A DNA stretch of 64,000 nucleotides from Streptomyces fumanus (GCF_014655295.1 NZ_BNBI01000005.1:124001-188000), one strand, 5' to 3'; counted from the stretch's first letter, positions 51,693 to 60,561 are shown. Translations and numbers: made by a program. Notes: a model not told the origin generated them from the sequence alone.

Positions 51693-52013
51693 ATGCAGCG
51701 CGTCTGTTTCCTGCTCAAGGTCCGCGAGGACAAGCTCGCCGAGTACCGCGAACGCCACGCCGCCGTGTGGCCCGAGATGAAGGCCGCCCTCTCGGCCACC
51801 GGCTGGCACAACTACTCCCTCTTCCTGCGGGACGACGGCCTGCTCGTCGGCTACCTGGAGACGGAGGACTTCGCCGCCGCGCGGGCCGGCATGGAGGCCA
51901 CCGAGGTCAACGCCCGCTGGCAGGCCGAGATGGCACCCTTCTTCGAAGCCCTCGACGGGTCCCGCCCCGACGAGGCGATGAAGCCGCTCACCGAGGTGTT
52001 CCACCTGGCCTGA
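51693..52013 (+). CDS. rhaM: L-rhamnose mutarotase
   Basis: A 106-residue dimeric ferredoxin-like-fold protein of the RhaM/RhaU family: FLLKVREDKLAEYRERHAAVWPEM, HNYSLFLRDDGLLVGYLE and MAPFF are conserved blocks, with the proposed catalytic His of ERHAAVW. It interconverts alpha and beta anomers so that rhamnose isomerase gets its preferred form. GAGGAG precedes the ATG. Last gene of the ABC transcript before a strong hairpin. Confidence 0.92.
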   Translation: MQRVCFLLKVREDKLAEYRERHAAVWPEMKAALSATGWHNYSLFLRDDGLLVGYLETEDFAAARAGMEATEVNARWQAEMAPFFEALDGSRPDEAMKPLTEVFHLA

Positions 52014-52035
52014 CGCGGAGCCGGCAGCTCCGCCG

Positions 52036-52078
52036 ACCGCCGCCCCGCCGATGGGGGTCCTTGTGGCGGGGCGGCGGT
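52036..52078 (+). terminator. Hairpin terminator after rhaM
   Basis: Perfect 14-bp arms ACCGCCGCCCCGCC (52036-52049) and complement (52065-52078) with a 15-base loop, 22 bases after the rhaM stop and before the LacI gene. Confidence 0.65.
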
Positions 52079-52150
52079 AATGTGAGGTCTTCCGGCCACT
52101 TCCGCGCCTGCCGCGTAGCCCCCTAGCCCGACCCTGGAGGTCCCTGCCCG

Positions 52151-53176
52151 ATGGCCCAGTCGGTGGGTATCAAGGACGTCGCCCGAGCCGCCGGAGTCTC
52201 CGTGGGCACGGTCTCGAACGTCATCAACCGCCCGGACACCGTCGCCACCGAGACCCGCGCGCGCGTGCTGTCCGCGATCGACCGGCTCGGCTACGTCCGC
52301 AGCGAGTCCGCCCGTCAGCTCCGGGCCGGCCGCAGCCGCATCATGGGGCTGCTCGTCCTCGACATGGGCAACCCCTTCTTCGTGGACGTGGCCCGCGGCG
52401 CCGAACGCGCCGCCCGGGACGCCGGACTCGGCGTGATGGTCTGCAACAGCGCCCAGAACCCCGGCGAGGAGGCCGAGTACCTCTCGCTCTTCGCCGAACA
52501 GCGGGTGCGCGGCGTGCTGCTCACCCCCGCCGACGCCACCGGCCGCAACATCGACGCCTTCCGGCGGCACAACATCCCCTTCGTCCTGGTCGACCGCGTC
52601 GCCGAGGGCACCACCGAGTGCTCGGTCTCCGTCGACGACGTCGCGGGCGGCGCGCTCGCCGTGCGCCACCTCGTGGACGCCGGACACCGCTCGCTCGCCT
52701 ACGTCAGCGGACCCCCCGGACTGCACCAGGTCCGCGACCGCCGGATCGGCGCCCTGGAGGCCCTCGCCGAGGCCGGGCTCGGCCCCGACGCGCTGCGCGA
52801 GCTGCCCACCGAGCGCCTCGACGTCGCCGCCGGACGGGACGCCGGGGCCCGGCTGCTCGGCCTCGCCGACCGGCCCACCGCCGTGTTCTGCGCCAACGAC
52901 CTGCTCGCCCTCGGCGTCCTGCAGGCCATGTTCGCGGCCGGCGTCTCCGTCCCCGACGACCTCGCCATCGTCGGCTACGACGACATCGAGTTCGCCGCCG
53001 CCGCGGCCGTCCCGCTGACCTCCGTACGCCAGCCCGCCGTCACCATGGGCGCGCTCGCCGCCGGGCTGCTCCTGGAGGAGACCGAGGCGGCGAACGCGGC
53101 CGAGCGGCACGAGCACCGCCGGGTCGTCCTCCAGCCGGAACTGGTCGTACGGCGCTCCAGCCTGGCCGCTCGCTGA
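52151..53176 (+). CDS. rhaR: LacI-family regulator of rhamnose genes
   Basis: A 341-residue LacI repressor: HTH and hinge at the N-terminus (IKDVARAAGVSVGTVSNVINRPDTV ... ESARQLRAGRS) and a sugar-binding periplasmic-like core (VLDMGNPFFVDVARGAE, VDRVAEG, FCANDLLALGV, GYDDIEFAAAAAVPLTSVRQP). GGAGG precedes the ATG by ten bases. Its placement just after the rhamnose transport operon, together with two LacI-like operators in the rhaI-rhaT gap, makes it the likely rhamnose-responsive repressor. Confidence 0.85.
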   Translation: MAQSVGIKDVARAAGVSVGTVSNVINRPDTVATETRARVLSAIDRLGYVRSESARQLRAGRSRIMGLLVLDMGNPFFVDVARGAERAARDAGLGVMVCNSAQNPGEEAEYLSLFAEQRVRGVLLTPADATGRNIDAFRRHNIPFVLVDRVAEGTTECSVSVDDVAGGALAVRHLVDAGHRSLAYVSGPPGLHQVRDRRIGALEALAEAGLGPDALRELPTERLDVAAGRDAGARLLGLADRPTAVFCANDLLALGVLQAMFAAGVSVPDDLAIVGYDDIEFAAAAAVPLTSVRQPAVTMGALAAGLLLEETEAANAAERHEHRRVVLQPELVVRRSSLAAR

Positions 53177-53271
53177 CCGCAGGATGTCGTGATCCCGGCC
53201 GCCGGGGCCGCAGGGGCGTGTGCTCAACTGGGAAACCGCCGTAAAAGATCCGTCCGCCCCGGGAGTCCTCG

Positions 53272-54576
53272 TTGAGCGTCCGCTACCGCCAGCCCGGCGT
53301 CGTCCTCACCGACCGCCGCTTCACCGTGCCCCTCGACCACTCGGCCCCCGACGGGCGGACGATCGAGCTGTACGCCCGTGAGGTGGTCGCGAGCGACAAG
53401 GAGGACCAGGACCTGCCGTGGCTGGTCTACCTCCAGGGCGGCCCGGGCTTCGGCGCCCCCCGCTTCACCGGCCGGGACACGGCCTGGCTGGGCCGCGCCC
53501 TGGAGGAGTACCGGGTCCTCCTGCTCGACCAGCGCGGCACCGGCGCCTCCACCCCCGTCAACCGGCAGACGCTGCCGCTCGCCGGCGGCCCCGCCGCCCA
53601 GGCCGGCCACCTCACCCTGTTCCGCGCCGACTCCATCGTCCGCGACTGCGAGGCCATCCGCCCCCAGGTCACCGGCGGCGCCCCCTGGACCGTCCTCGGC
53701 CAGAGCTTCGGCGGCTTCTGCACGGTCGCCTACCTGTCCCTGGCGCCCGAGGGCCTCGCCGCCGCGCTGATCACCGGCGGCCTGCCCTCCCTGGACGCGC
53801 ACGCCGACGACGTCTACCGGGCCGCCTACCCGCGCATCGCCCGCAAGGTGGCCGCGCACTACGCCCGCTACCCGCAGGACGTCGAACGCGCCCGCCGCAT
53901 AGCCGACCACCTCCTCGCCCACGACGTGGTCCTGCCCAACGGCTACCGGCTCACCGTGGAGGCGTTCCAGTCGCTGGGCGCCGTGCTGGGCAGCGGAGAC
54001 GGCAGCCACCGCCTGCACCACCTGCTGGAGGACGCCTTCGTCCGCACCCCGGCCGGCCCCGAACTCTCCGACGCCTTCCAGGAACAGGTCCAGGCCCGGC
54101 TCTCCTACGCCGGCCACCCCCTGTACGCCCTGATCCACGAGGCCATCTACGCCCAGGACGAACGCCCCACCGACTGGTCGGCCGAGCGGGTCCGGGCCGA
54201 GTTCCCCCGCTTCGACGCCGCCAAGGCCCTGGCCGGCGACGAACCCCTGCTGTTCACCGGCGAGTCCGTGCACCCCTGGACGTTCGACTGCGACCCCGCC
54301 CTGCGCCCGCTGCGCGAGACCGCGGACCTGCTCGCCGCCCGCACCGGCTGGACCCCCCTGTACGACCCCGCCCGCCTCGCCGCCAACGAGGTGCCGGTCG
54401 CCGCGGCCGTCTACCACGACGACATGTACGTCGACACCGCCCACGCCCTGACCACCGCCCGGGCGATCCGGGGCCTGCGCACCTGGGTCACCGACGAGTT
54501 CGAACACGACGGCGTCCACGTCGGCGGCGCCCGCGTCCTGGACCGCCTGCTGTCCCTCGTCCGCGACGAGGCGTGA
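53272..54576 (+). CDS. Alpha/beta hydrolase, S33 proline iminopeptidase-like
   Basis: A 434-residue S33-family peptidase. YLQGGPGFGAPRF forms the oxyanion-hole loop (HGGPG-like), GTGASTP is typical, and the nucleophile elbow is GQSFGG. The catalytic His is probably in FEHDGVHVGG, and an Asp in YHDDMYVD. It removes N-terminal proline or other residues from small peptides in the cytoplasm. The start is TTG 53272, with GGGAG nine bases upstream; no better in-frame start is near. Confidence 0.82.
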   Translation: MSVRYRQPGVVLTDRRFTVPLDHSAPDGRTIELYAREVVASDKEDQDLPWLVYLQGGPGFGAPRFTGRDTAWLGRALEEYRVLLLDQRGTGASTPVNRQTLPLAGGPAAQAGHLTLFRADSIVRDCEAIRPQVTGGAPWTVLGQSFGGFCTVAYLSLAPEGLAAALITGGLPSLDAHADDVYRAAYPRIARKVAAHYARYPQDVERARRIADHLLAHDVVLPNGYRLTVEAFQSLGAVLGSGDGSHRLHHLLEDAFVRTPAGPELSDAFQEQVQARLSYAGHPLYALIHEAIYAQDERPTDWSAERVRAEFPRFDAAKALAGDEPLLFTGESVHPWTFDCDPALRPLRETADLLAARTGWTPLYDPARLAANEVPVAAAVYHDDMYVDTAHALTTARAIRGLRTWVTDEFEHDGVHVGGARVLDRLLSLVRDEA

Positions 54577-54617
54577 GACACGGCCCCGCTGTCGGCGGGC
54601 GGCGCTAGTCTGCGGGC

Positions 54618-55538
54618 ATGACCGAGCCGATGACCAGCCCGCCGGAGCCCCCGCCCGCCGACGCCGCCGCGCGACTGGCCGACCGGTTCGAGGAGCACCG
54701 CGGGCAGTTGCGGGCCGTGGCGTACCGGATGCTCGGCTCCCTCGCGGAGGCGGAGGACGCCGTCCAGGAGACCTGGCTGCGGCTGGACCGCGCCGGTGCC
54801 GACGGGGTGGACAACCTCGGCGGCTGGCTGACCACCGTCACCGGCCGGATCTGCCTGGACCTGCTGCGCTCCCGCACCGCCCGCCGCGAGGAGCCCATGC
54901 CCGACACCTTCGTGCCGGACCCGGTGGTGCGGGCGCTGCCGCGCACCGACCCGGAGCAGGAGGCGCTGCACACCGACTCGGTGGGCCTGGCCCTGCTGGT
55001 GGTCCTGGAGAGGCTGGAGCCCGCCGAGCGGCTGGCTTTCGTGCTGCACGACCTGTTCGCCGTGCCGTTCGACGACATCGCCGCGATCGTGGAGCGCACC
55101 CCGGCCGCCACCCGGCAACTGGCCAGCCGGGCCCGGCGCCGGGTGCGCGACGCGACCCCCGCGGCCGACCCCGACCTCGGGCGGCAGCGCGCGGCGCTGG
55201 ACGCCTTCCTCGCCGCCAGCCGCGCCGGGGACTTCGAGGCGCTCCTGGCCGTGCTCCACCCCGACGTGGTGCTGCGGGCCGACGCGGGCGCCGGCCTGTC
55301 CCGGCTGGTGCGCGGCGCCCGCACGGTGGCCGAACAGGCGCGGCTCTACCAGCGCACCGCGACCGCCGAGGCGCGGCCGGTCACGGTCAACGGCGCGGCC
55401 GGACTGCTCGCCGTCCGCGGTGGCCGGCCGGAGTCGGTCCTCACCGTCACCGTCGTCGACGGGCGGATCACCGGTCTGTACATCCTGGCCGACCCGGAGC
55501 GGCTGGCCCGTCTGGAGCTGCCCGGCCTGGACACCTGA
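54618..55538 (+). CDS. ECF sigma factor, ECF41 (SigJ-like) type
   Basis: A 306-residue sigma factor with region 2 (YRMLGSLAEAEDAVQETWLRL), region 4 (ERLAFVLHDLFAVPFDDIAAIVERTPAATRQLASRARRR, in two parts) and a fused C-terminal SnoaL-like domain of about 110 residues. Members of this group keep sigma activity in check through that domain instead of a separate anti-sigma. The ECF41 linker motif is altered (DTFVPDPV) and the NGxPG motif reads VNGAAG. The carboxymuconolactone-decarboxylase or oxidoreductase gene usually next to ECF41 is absent here. Confidence 0.85.
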   Translation: MTEPMTSPPEPPPADAAARLADRFEEHRGQLRAVAYRMLGSLAEAEDAVQETWLRLDRAGADGVDNLGGWLTTVTGRICLDLLRSRTARREEPMPDTFVPDPVVRALPRTDPEQEALHTDSVGLALLVVLERLEPAERLAFVLHDLFAVPFDDIAAIVERTPAATRQLASRARRRVRDATPAADPDLGRQRAALDAFLAASRAGDFEALLAVLHPDVVLRADAGAGLSRLVRGARTVAEQARLYQRTATAEARPVTVNGAAGLLAVRGGRPESVLTVTVVDGRITGLYILADPERLARLELPGLDT

Positions 55539-55573
55539 CCGAGGGTCGAACAGCAGTTCCGTATGCTGTCGGC

Positions 55574-56404
55574 ATGCGTGATCACACGGCGGACCTGGCC
55601 GGACTGCGCGGCGACTGCGCCCGGTGCTTCGGGCTGTGCTGCGTCGCCCTGCCGTTCGCCGCGTCGTCGGACTTCGCCCTCGACAAGCCGGCCGGGCGGC
55701 CCTGCCCGAACCTCGGCGACGACCACCGCTGCGGCATCCACGACCAACTGCGGCAGCGGGGCTTCACCGGCTGCACGGTCTACGACTGCTTCGGCGCCGG
55801 GCAGCGCGTCTCCCAGGTCACCTTCGGCGGCCGGGACTGGCGCACCGGCCCGCCCGGACATCTGCGCCGCATGACCGAGGTCTTCCCGGTCGTCCGCCAG
55901 TTGCACGAGCTGCTGCGCTATCTGACCGAGGCGCTGACCCTGCCCGCCGCCCGGCCCCTCCACGCCGAGCTGCGCCGGATGCGGGAGCGCACCGAGGCGC
56001 TGGCGTCCGGCACCCCCGGGGAACTGGCCGCGCTGGACGTGCCCGCGCACCGGCAGGAGGTCAACGTCCTGCTGCTGCGCACCAGCGAGCTGGCCCGCGC
56101 CGGGACGCGCGGCCGGAAGAAGAACCGCCGGCACGCCGACCTGCTGGGGGCCCGCCTCAGGGGCGCCGACCTCAGCGGCGCCGACCTGCGCGGGGCCTGT
56201 CTGATCGCCGCCGACCTCACCGGCGCGGATCTGCGCGGCGCGGACCTGATCGGCGCGGACCTGCGGGACACCGACCTGACGGACGCGGACCTCACGGGCG
56301 CGTTCTTCCTGACCCAGCCCCAGGTCACCGCGGCCCGCGGCAGCGCCGGCACCCGTCTGCCGGACTCAGTCACCCGCCCCGCGCACTGGACAGCGGGCGG
56401 CTGA
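55574..56404 (+). CDS. YkgJ-like cysteine cluster fused to pentapeptide repeats
   Basis: A 276-residue protein in two parts. The N-terminal 75 residues are cysteine-rich (Cys15, 18, 22 and 23 in CARCFGLCC, then PCPNL, HRCGIHD, TGCTVYDC), matching the YkgJ/UPF0153 pattern of a metal or Fe-S cluster. After a helical linker, about residues 187-245 are pentapeptide repeats (RGADLSGADLRGACL and onward, about eleven units), a right-handed beta-helix. Pentapeptide proteins can mimic DNA or scaffold proteins; the combined role is unknown. Its 3' end overlaps the convergent P450 gene by 39 bases. Confidence 0.78.
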   Translation: MRDHTADLAGLRGDCARCFGLCCVALPFAASSDFALDKPAGRPCPNLGDDHRCGIHDQLRQRGFTGCTVYDCFGAGQRVSQVTFGGRDWRTGPPGHLRRMTEVFPVVRQLHELLRYLTEALTLPAARPLHAELRRMRERTEALASGTPGELAALDVPAHRQEVNVLLLRTSELARAGTRGRKKNRRHADLLGARLRGADLSGADLRGACLIAADLTGADLRGADLIGADLRDTDLTDADLTGAFFLTQPQVTAARGSAGTRLPDSVTRPAHWTAGG

Positions 56405-58000
56405 CCCCTCCGCCCCGGCCCCCCGCGCGGGCACGACGGCCCGCCGCGCCTCCGCCGCCCCGGCGGCCGACGGGCCCGGCCCGGACGCCCCCGCCGACGC
56501 CGCCACGGACGCCCCGGCTACCGGCGAGGCCGCCCCCGCCGCCCCGGAGCCGCCCGCCCCCCGCCGCTCCGGACGCAGCCGCAGTCCCTCCGGCATCAGC
56601 GTCAGCCGTTCCGTCACCCGCAGCCGGTAGCCCGGGTCGGCCCGCAGGTCGTACCGGCGCAGCAGCAGGCCGAGGACGAGGGTCGCCTCGTGCAGCGCGA
56701 ACTGCCGCCCGATGCACGCCCGCGCCCCCGTCCCGAACGGCTTGAACGTGTGCGGGGCCCGCGAGCGCGCCGCCTTCGCCTCGAACCGGTCCGGGTCGAA
56801 CTCCTCGGCGTCCGGCCCCCACACCTCCGGGTCCCGGTGCAGCATCGACGTCAGGACCATCGCCCACGCCCCCCGCCGCATCGGGTGCACCCCGCCGAGC
56901 AGGGTGTCCTCGCGGGCCTCCCGGGCGAAGGCCGGCGCGGTCGGCCACAGCCGCAGCGACTCGTCCAGCACCCGGCGCACGTACCGCAGTTTGGCCACCT
57001 GCTCGTAGCCCGGCACCGCCGTGCCGCCCCAGACCCGGTCCACCTCGGCGCGGGCGCGGGCGGCGGCCCCGGCGTGCCGGGAGAGGTAGTGCAGCGCGAA
57101 GGAGAGCGCGCCGGAGGTGGTCTCGTGCCCGGCGACCAGGAAGGTGATGACCTGCCGGCGGACGTTCTCGGCCGACAGCCGCTCCCCGGTGACCGGGTGC
57201 GCGGTCTCCAGCATCAGGTCGAGCAGGTCACCGCCGGCGGGGCCGGAGCGCCGGCCGGAGCGGCGGGCGCGCACCACGTCGTCGACCGTGCGGTCGAGGT
57301 AGGCGATGTGGGCCGCGTTGCGCCGGTGCGCCCGGCGCAGCAGCCAGGGGGAGAGCGGCGCGGGGACGGTGTTGAGGCGCTGGGCGTGGGCGAGGACGCC
57401 CACCATCGCGGTCACGAACGGGTGCGGCCGGGCCCGTTCGAAGGACCCGAAGTCGTGCCCGAACCCGGTGCGCGCGATGGTCTCCAGCGTCAGCTTCGTC
57501 ATGTCGCCGGGCACGTCCACCGTCTCCCCGGCCGCCGCCGCCCGGTCCCAGTGCGCCATCAGCCGCCCGGCCACGTCGAGCATCATCGGGTGGTAGCCCG
57601 CCATCGCCTCGCGGCTGAACCCGGGGGCCAGCACCTCGTGCGCGAGCTGCCAGTTGGGCTCGTGGTTGTACGCGGTGAACAGCCCGTCCCCGGCGAGCGG
57701 CCGCAGATTGGCCACGCCCAGGCCCACGTGCTTGGCGAACCGCGACTCGTCCGCGAGGTCGGCGGCGAGCGCGGCACCCCACACGAACACGAACTCCTTG
57801 CCGAAGACCCGCCGCCGGAAGATCGGCCCCAGGTCGCGCGCGTACCGCAGCGTGTCCTGGATCGGGTTGGCCCGGTCCGCGCCCCGCACGTCCCCGAGCA
57901 GCGGCAGCCGGTGCGGCGGGTGGGGTATTCGGTGCAGTTCGGGCCAGCCCAGCTCGGCGCTGCGGAACCCTTTCGGCAGTCCGTTCCTCGTCTCCGCCAT
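56366..58000 (-). CDS. Cytochrome P450, CYP102-type heme domain without reductase
   Basis: A 544-residue P450 resembling the heme domain of P450 BM3 (CYP102A1): I-helix FLVAGHETTSG, ExxR as ESLR, and heme loop FKPFGTGARACIGRQFALHEA followed by LTLMPEGLRLRPE. No FMN/FAD reductase is fused; instead a 60-residue Ala/Gly/Pro-rich tail follows where the BM3 linker would begin. A reductase-less CYP102B1 fatty-acid hydroxylase is known from Streptomyces coelicolor, and this is probably its orthologue. It needs separate redox partners, none adjacent. GGAG precedes ATG 58000. Divergent from a TetR gene. Confidence 0.87.
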   Translation of the reverse strand: MAETRNGLPKGFRSAELGWPELHRIPHPPHRLPLLGDVRGADRANPIQDTLRYARDLGPIFRRRVFGKEFVFVWGAALAADLADESRFAKHVGLGVANLRPLAGDGLFTAYNHEPNWQLAHEVLAPGFSREAMAGYHPMMLDVAGRLMAHWDRAAAAGETVDVPGDMTKLTLETIARTGFGHDFGSFERARPHPFVTAMVGVLAHAQRLNTVPAPLSPWLLRRAHRRNAAHIAYLDRTVDDVVRARRSGRRSGPAGGDLLDLMLETAHPVTGERLSAENVRRQVITFLVAGHETTSGALSFALHYLSRHAGAAARARAEVDRVWGGTAVPGYEQVAKLRYVRRVLDESLRLWPTAPAFAREAREDTLLGGVHPMRRGAWAMVLTSMLHRDPEVWGPDAEEFDPDRFEAKAARSRAPHTFKPFGTGARACIGRQFALHEATLVLGLLLRRYDLRADPGYRLRVTERLTLMPEGLRLRPERRGAGGSGAAGAASPVAGASVAASAGASGPGPSAAGAAEARRAVVPARGAGAEGSAARCPVRGAGD

Positions 58001-58119
58001 GACGCGATCTCCGTTGTCCGTGGGCGAGTCGTCCCTGAACGTGCGCGTGTTGTACGTGGATTCAATAGCGCGCCCAGTGTCGTCCCGGCGCTGAACCGCC
58101 GTCAAGTAAGGTGCGGGGC

Positions 58120-58728
58120 ATGGCCGCCGACCAGGGAGAGCGCACGCGCCGCCGGCTCAGCACCGCCCAACGCCGGGAGCAACTGCTCACGGTGGGGGCG
58201 CGGTTGTTCTCGGACCGTCCGTACGACGAGGTGTGGATCGAGCAGGTGGCCGAGATAGCCGGGGTCTCCCGGGGGCTGCTGTACCACTACTTCCCGACCA
58301 AACGGGACTTCTTCGCGGCGGTCGTCGAGCGCGAGAGCGAGCGGATGCTGCGGATGACGGCGGCGGTGCCCGGCGTCCCGGTGCGCGAGCAGCTCGACGC
58401 CGCGCTCGACGCGTATCTGCGGCACGTCGAGGAGCACGCGCACGGCTACCGCGCCTTCCACCGCGCCGACGCGGCCGGGGACCGGGCGGTGCGCGGGGTC
58501 TACCGGCGGGCGCTGGCCGTGCAGCGGCGGCAGATCCTCGCCGCGCTCGCCGCCGACCCGGAGTTCGGCCCGGAGCTCGCCGGGCGGCCCGAGACGACGG
58601 TGGCCGTGCACGGCTGGCTGGCCTTCACCACCGCGGTCTGCCTGGAGTGGCTGCGCGCGGGGGAGTTGTCGCGCACCGAGGTGCGCGACCTGTGCGCTCG
58701 CGCGCTGCTCGGTGCCATCGGGCGCTGA
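58120..58728 (+). CDS. TetR/AcrR-family regulator, divergent from the P450
   Basis: A 202-residue TetR protein: HTH IEQVAEIAGVSRGLLYHYFPTKRDFFAAV and a helical ligand domain. Divergent position suggests control of the CYP102-type gene, perhaps by a fatty acid, as for other CYP102 systems. ATG 58120 is used; GTG 58111 would add three residues. Ribosome site is weak (AAGG). Confidence 0.83.
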   Translation: MAADQGERTRRRLSTAQRREQLLTVGARLFSDRPYDEVWIEQVAEIAGVSRGLLYHYFPTKRDFFAAVVERESERMLRMTAAVPGVPVREQLDAALDAYLRHVEEHAHGYRAFHRADAAGDRAVRGVYRRALAVQRRQILAALAADPEFGPELAGRPETTVAVHGWLAFTTAVCLEWLRAGELSRTEVRDLCARALLGAIGR

Positions 58729-58758
58729 GCGGCTCCCGGTGCGGGAGGCGGGCCGTGG

Positions 58759-58804
58759 TTGGCGCGCCCTCCGATCTCCGATAGGTTAGGTGAGGCTTAC
58801 CTAA
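58759..58804 (+). promoter_or_regulatory. Promoter with iron box (DmdR/IdeR operator)
   Basis: TTGGCG (58759-58764), 17 bases, TAGGTT (58782-58787), with TTAGGTGAGGCTTACCTAA at 58786-58804. The 19-bp site fits the actinobacterial iron-box consensus and overlaps the -10 and transcription start, so the DUF2470 gene should be repressed when iron is plentiful. The ribosome site AAGGAGG begins inside the box. Confidence 0.82.
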
Positions 58805-58814
58805 GGAGGTTGGG

Positions 58815-59540
58815 ATGGGTGACGGCCAGACCTGGGCGGCGGCGCCCGCCGCGGCGGAGCGCGCCCGGTCGGTGCTCGCCGCCGCGTGGTCCTGCGCGGT
58901 GACGTCGGAGGCCGGCCGCGAGGAGTTCACCGGCGCGCACAGCGTGACCGGCGACGGCCGGGTGCTGCTGCGGGTGCCGGAGGACAGCGCGCTGCCCGCC
59001 GCGGCGATCTGCGCGCCCCGGGGGGAGCCGTCGGCCGTCCTGGAGTTCGCCGACGTGGCGCCCGTCCCGGTGCGCAGCAGGATCCGCGCCCGGCTCTGGC
59101 TCGCCGGCCGGCTGACCGCGGGGGAGGGCCATCTCGTCTTCCACCCCACGCGGCTGGTGCTGCGGCAGTCCGCCGGGGCGGTGGTGGTCGACCGCGAGGA
59201 GTTCGCCGCCGCCGCGCCCGATCCGCTGGCCACCGCCGAGGCCCATCTGCTGACCCACCTCGCCGACCGCCACGGCGACGCGGTGGAGCGGCTCACCCGG
59301 CTCGTCGACCCCGCGAGCCTGCACGGCGCGGTCCGGGTGCGGCCCCTCGCCGTCGACCGGCACGGACTGACGCTGCGCATCGAACGGGCCCGCGCCCACG
59401 GCGACGTACGCCTGCCGTTCCACCGCCCCGCCGACGACCTCGCCCAGCTCACCGAGCGGGTCCACGTCCTGCTCGGCCGGGCGGACGGCGCGCCCTGCCC
59501 CCGCGCCCTGCACCGGCGGCGCACCGACCGCGACGGCTGA
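58815..59540 (+). CDS. Iron-regulated DUF2470-domain protein
   Basis: A 241-residue soluble protein. The N-terminal part (residues 10-140) resembles the split-barrel FMN-binding/heme-utilisation fold (VLEFADVAPVPVRSRIRARLWLAGR), and the C-terminal part is DUF2470 (LTHLADRHGDAVERLTRLV ... LPFHRPADDLAQLTERVHVLL). Such proteins relate to HugZ-type heme-degrading enzymes. The iron box upstream shows expression under iron limitation, consistent with iron recovery from heme. Enzymatic activity is not proven by sequence. Confidence 0.8.
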   Translation: MGDGQTWAAAPAAAERARSVLAAAWSCAVTSEAGREEFTGAHSVTGDGRVLLRVPEDSALPAAAICAPRGEPSAVLEFADVAPVPVRSRIRARLWLAGRLTAGEGHLVFHPTRLVLRQSAGAVVVDREEFAAAAPDPLATAEAHLLTHLADRHGDAVERLTRLVDPASLHGAVRVRPLAVDRHGLTLRIERARAHGDVRLPFHRPADDLAQLTERVHVLLGRADGAPCPRALHRRRTDRDG

Positions 59541-59571
59541 CCCGGACGCCCCCGGCCCCGAAGGAGGGCGG

Positions 59572-60561
59572 CTACCACTCGCCGTCCTCCACCGGCCGCC
59601 CCGCCGCGTCCCCCAGGGGCAGCACCTGGCCGGGCGCCGGCATCTGCCACGGCTCGTGTTCGTCGCCGAGCCAGTCGCCGACCGGGGCGACGCCCTCGAG
59701 GGGGCCGGCCGGGGCGAGGTCGGCGGCGTCGTCGTAGTAGTCGAACCAGGGCAGGCCGGCCCGGGTGTAGGCCGCGCGGTCCACCGGGGACGGCGGGGGC
59801 TCCTCACCGGTGATGCGCCGCCAGTCGGGCGGTGTCACCAGATGGACGAAGACCCGGCCCGCGGGCCGCTCCGCCCAGTCCGTCGCCGGCCGGTCGTCGC
59901 GGTACACCTCCTGCCGCATGGTTCCGCCGGCACCCAGCCCCATGGCCGGGCCCCGGGGAGCGGCGGCCGCCGTCCCCGCCGGCAGGGCGGGCCCGCCCCC
60001 CCGGTACCGGCTCCCCGTGCGCCGCCGCCGCTCGCGCCAGCGGGCCAGTGCCGCGCCGGTCAGCGGGAACGTCTGGAGCTGTACGCCGCCCCAGGTCTCC
60101 TCGCCGGTGACCTGGCCCTCGACGGTGGCGCCCAGGCCCAGCGGCACGGCCACGAACTGACGGACCGTGCCCTTGCCGGAGTTGATGCCGTCCAGCCAGG
60201 GCTGCCGGGGGAGCACCACGTAGTTCTGCGGGTCCCGGGCGAGCCGGTCGCTCCAGGGCCGGCCGGAGACCGCGCACACCTTGCCGACGCCGACCTGGAG
60301 CGCGGCGGGCTCGGTGGCGCCGAAGCCCAGCCACATCGCCTCGCGCAGGTACACCGGCAGCAGGACGCCGCCGCGCGCCCGCCAGGACGCGGGCACGGTG
60401 TCCGCGAAGTCCGCGACCCGGCGCACCGGGAACTCCCCGAGCCCCGGCGGCAGCGGATGCGTCCCGGTCTCGGGCAGCCGCAGGGTGCGCATGAACCGCA
60501 CCACCACGCCGCCCGGCAGTTGCAGCGAGTTCCCCTCGATCCGTACGGCGCTGTCGCTCAT
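59572..60561 (-). CDS. Conserved hypothetical protein
   Basis: A 329-residue protein, no signal peptide. The N-terminal 175 residues look like a compact, beta-rich domain (RIEGNSLQLPGGVVVRF, PVYLREAMWLGF, QPWLDGINSGKGTVRQFVAVPLG). After a variable Ala/Pro linker, a second part includes GRVFVHLVTPPDWRRITGEEPPP and WFDYYDD. I recognise the type as a conserved actinobacterial hypothetical but know no function. It ends 32 bases from the DUF2470 gene, convergently, and starts 59 bases after the stop of the membrane-protein gene. Confidence 0.65.
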   Translation of the reverse strand: MSDSAVRIEGNSLQLPGGVVVRFMRTLRLPETGTHPLPPGLGEFPVRRVADFADTVPASWRARGGVLLPVYLREAMWLGFGATEPAALQVGVGKVCAVSGRPWSDRLARDPQNYVVLPRQPWLDGINSGKGTVRQFVAVPLGLGATVEGQVTGEETWGGVQLQTFPLTGAALARWRERRRRTGSRYRGGGPALPAGTAAAAPRGPAMGLGAGGTMRQEVYRDDRPATDWAERPAGRVFVHLVTPPDWRRITGEEPPPSPVDRAAYTRAGLPWFDYYDDAADLAPAGPLEGVAPVGDWLGDEHEPWQMPAPGQVLPLGDAAGRPVEDGEW

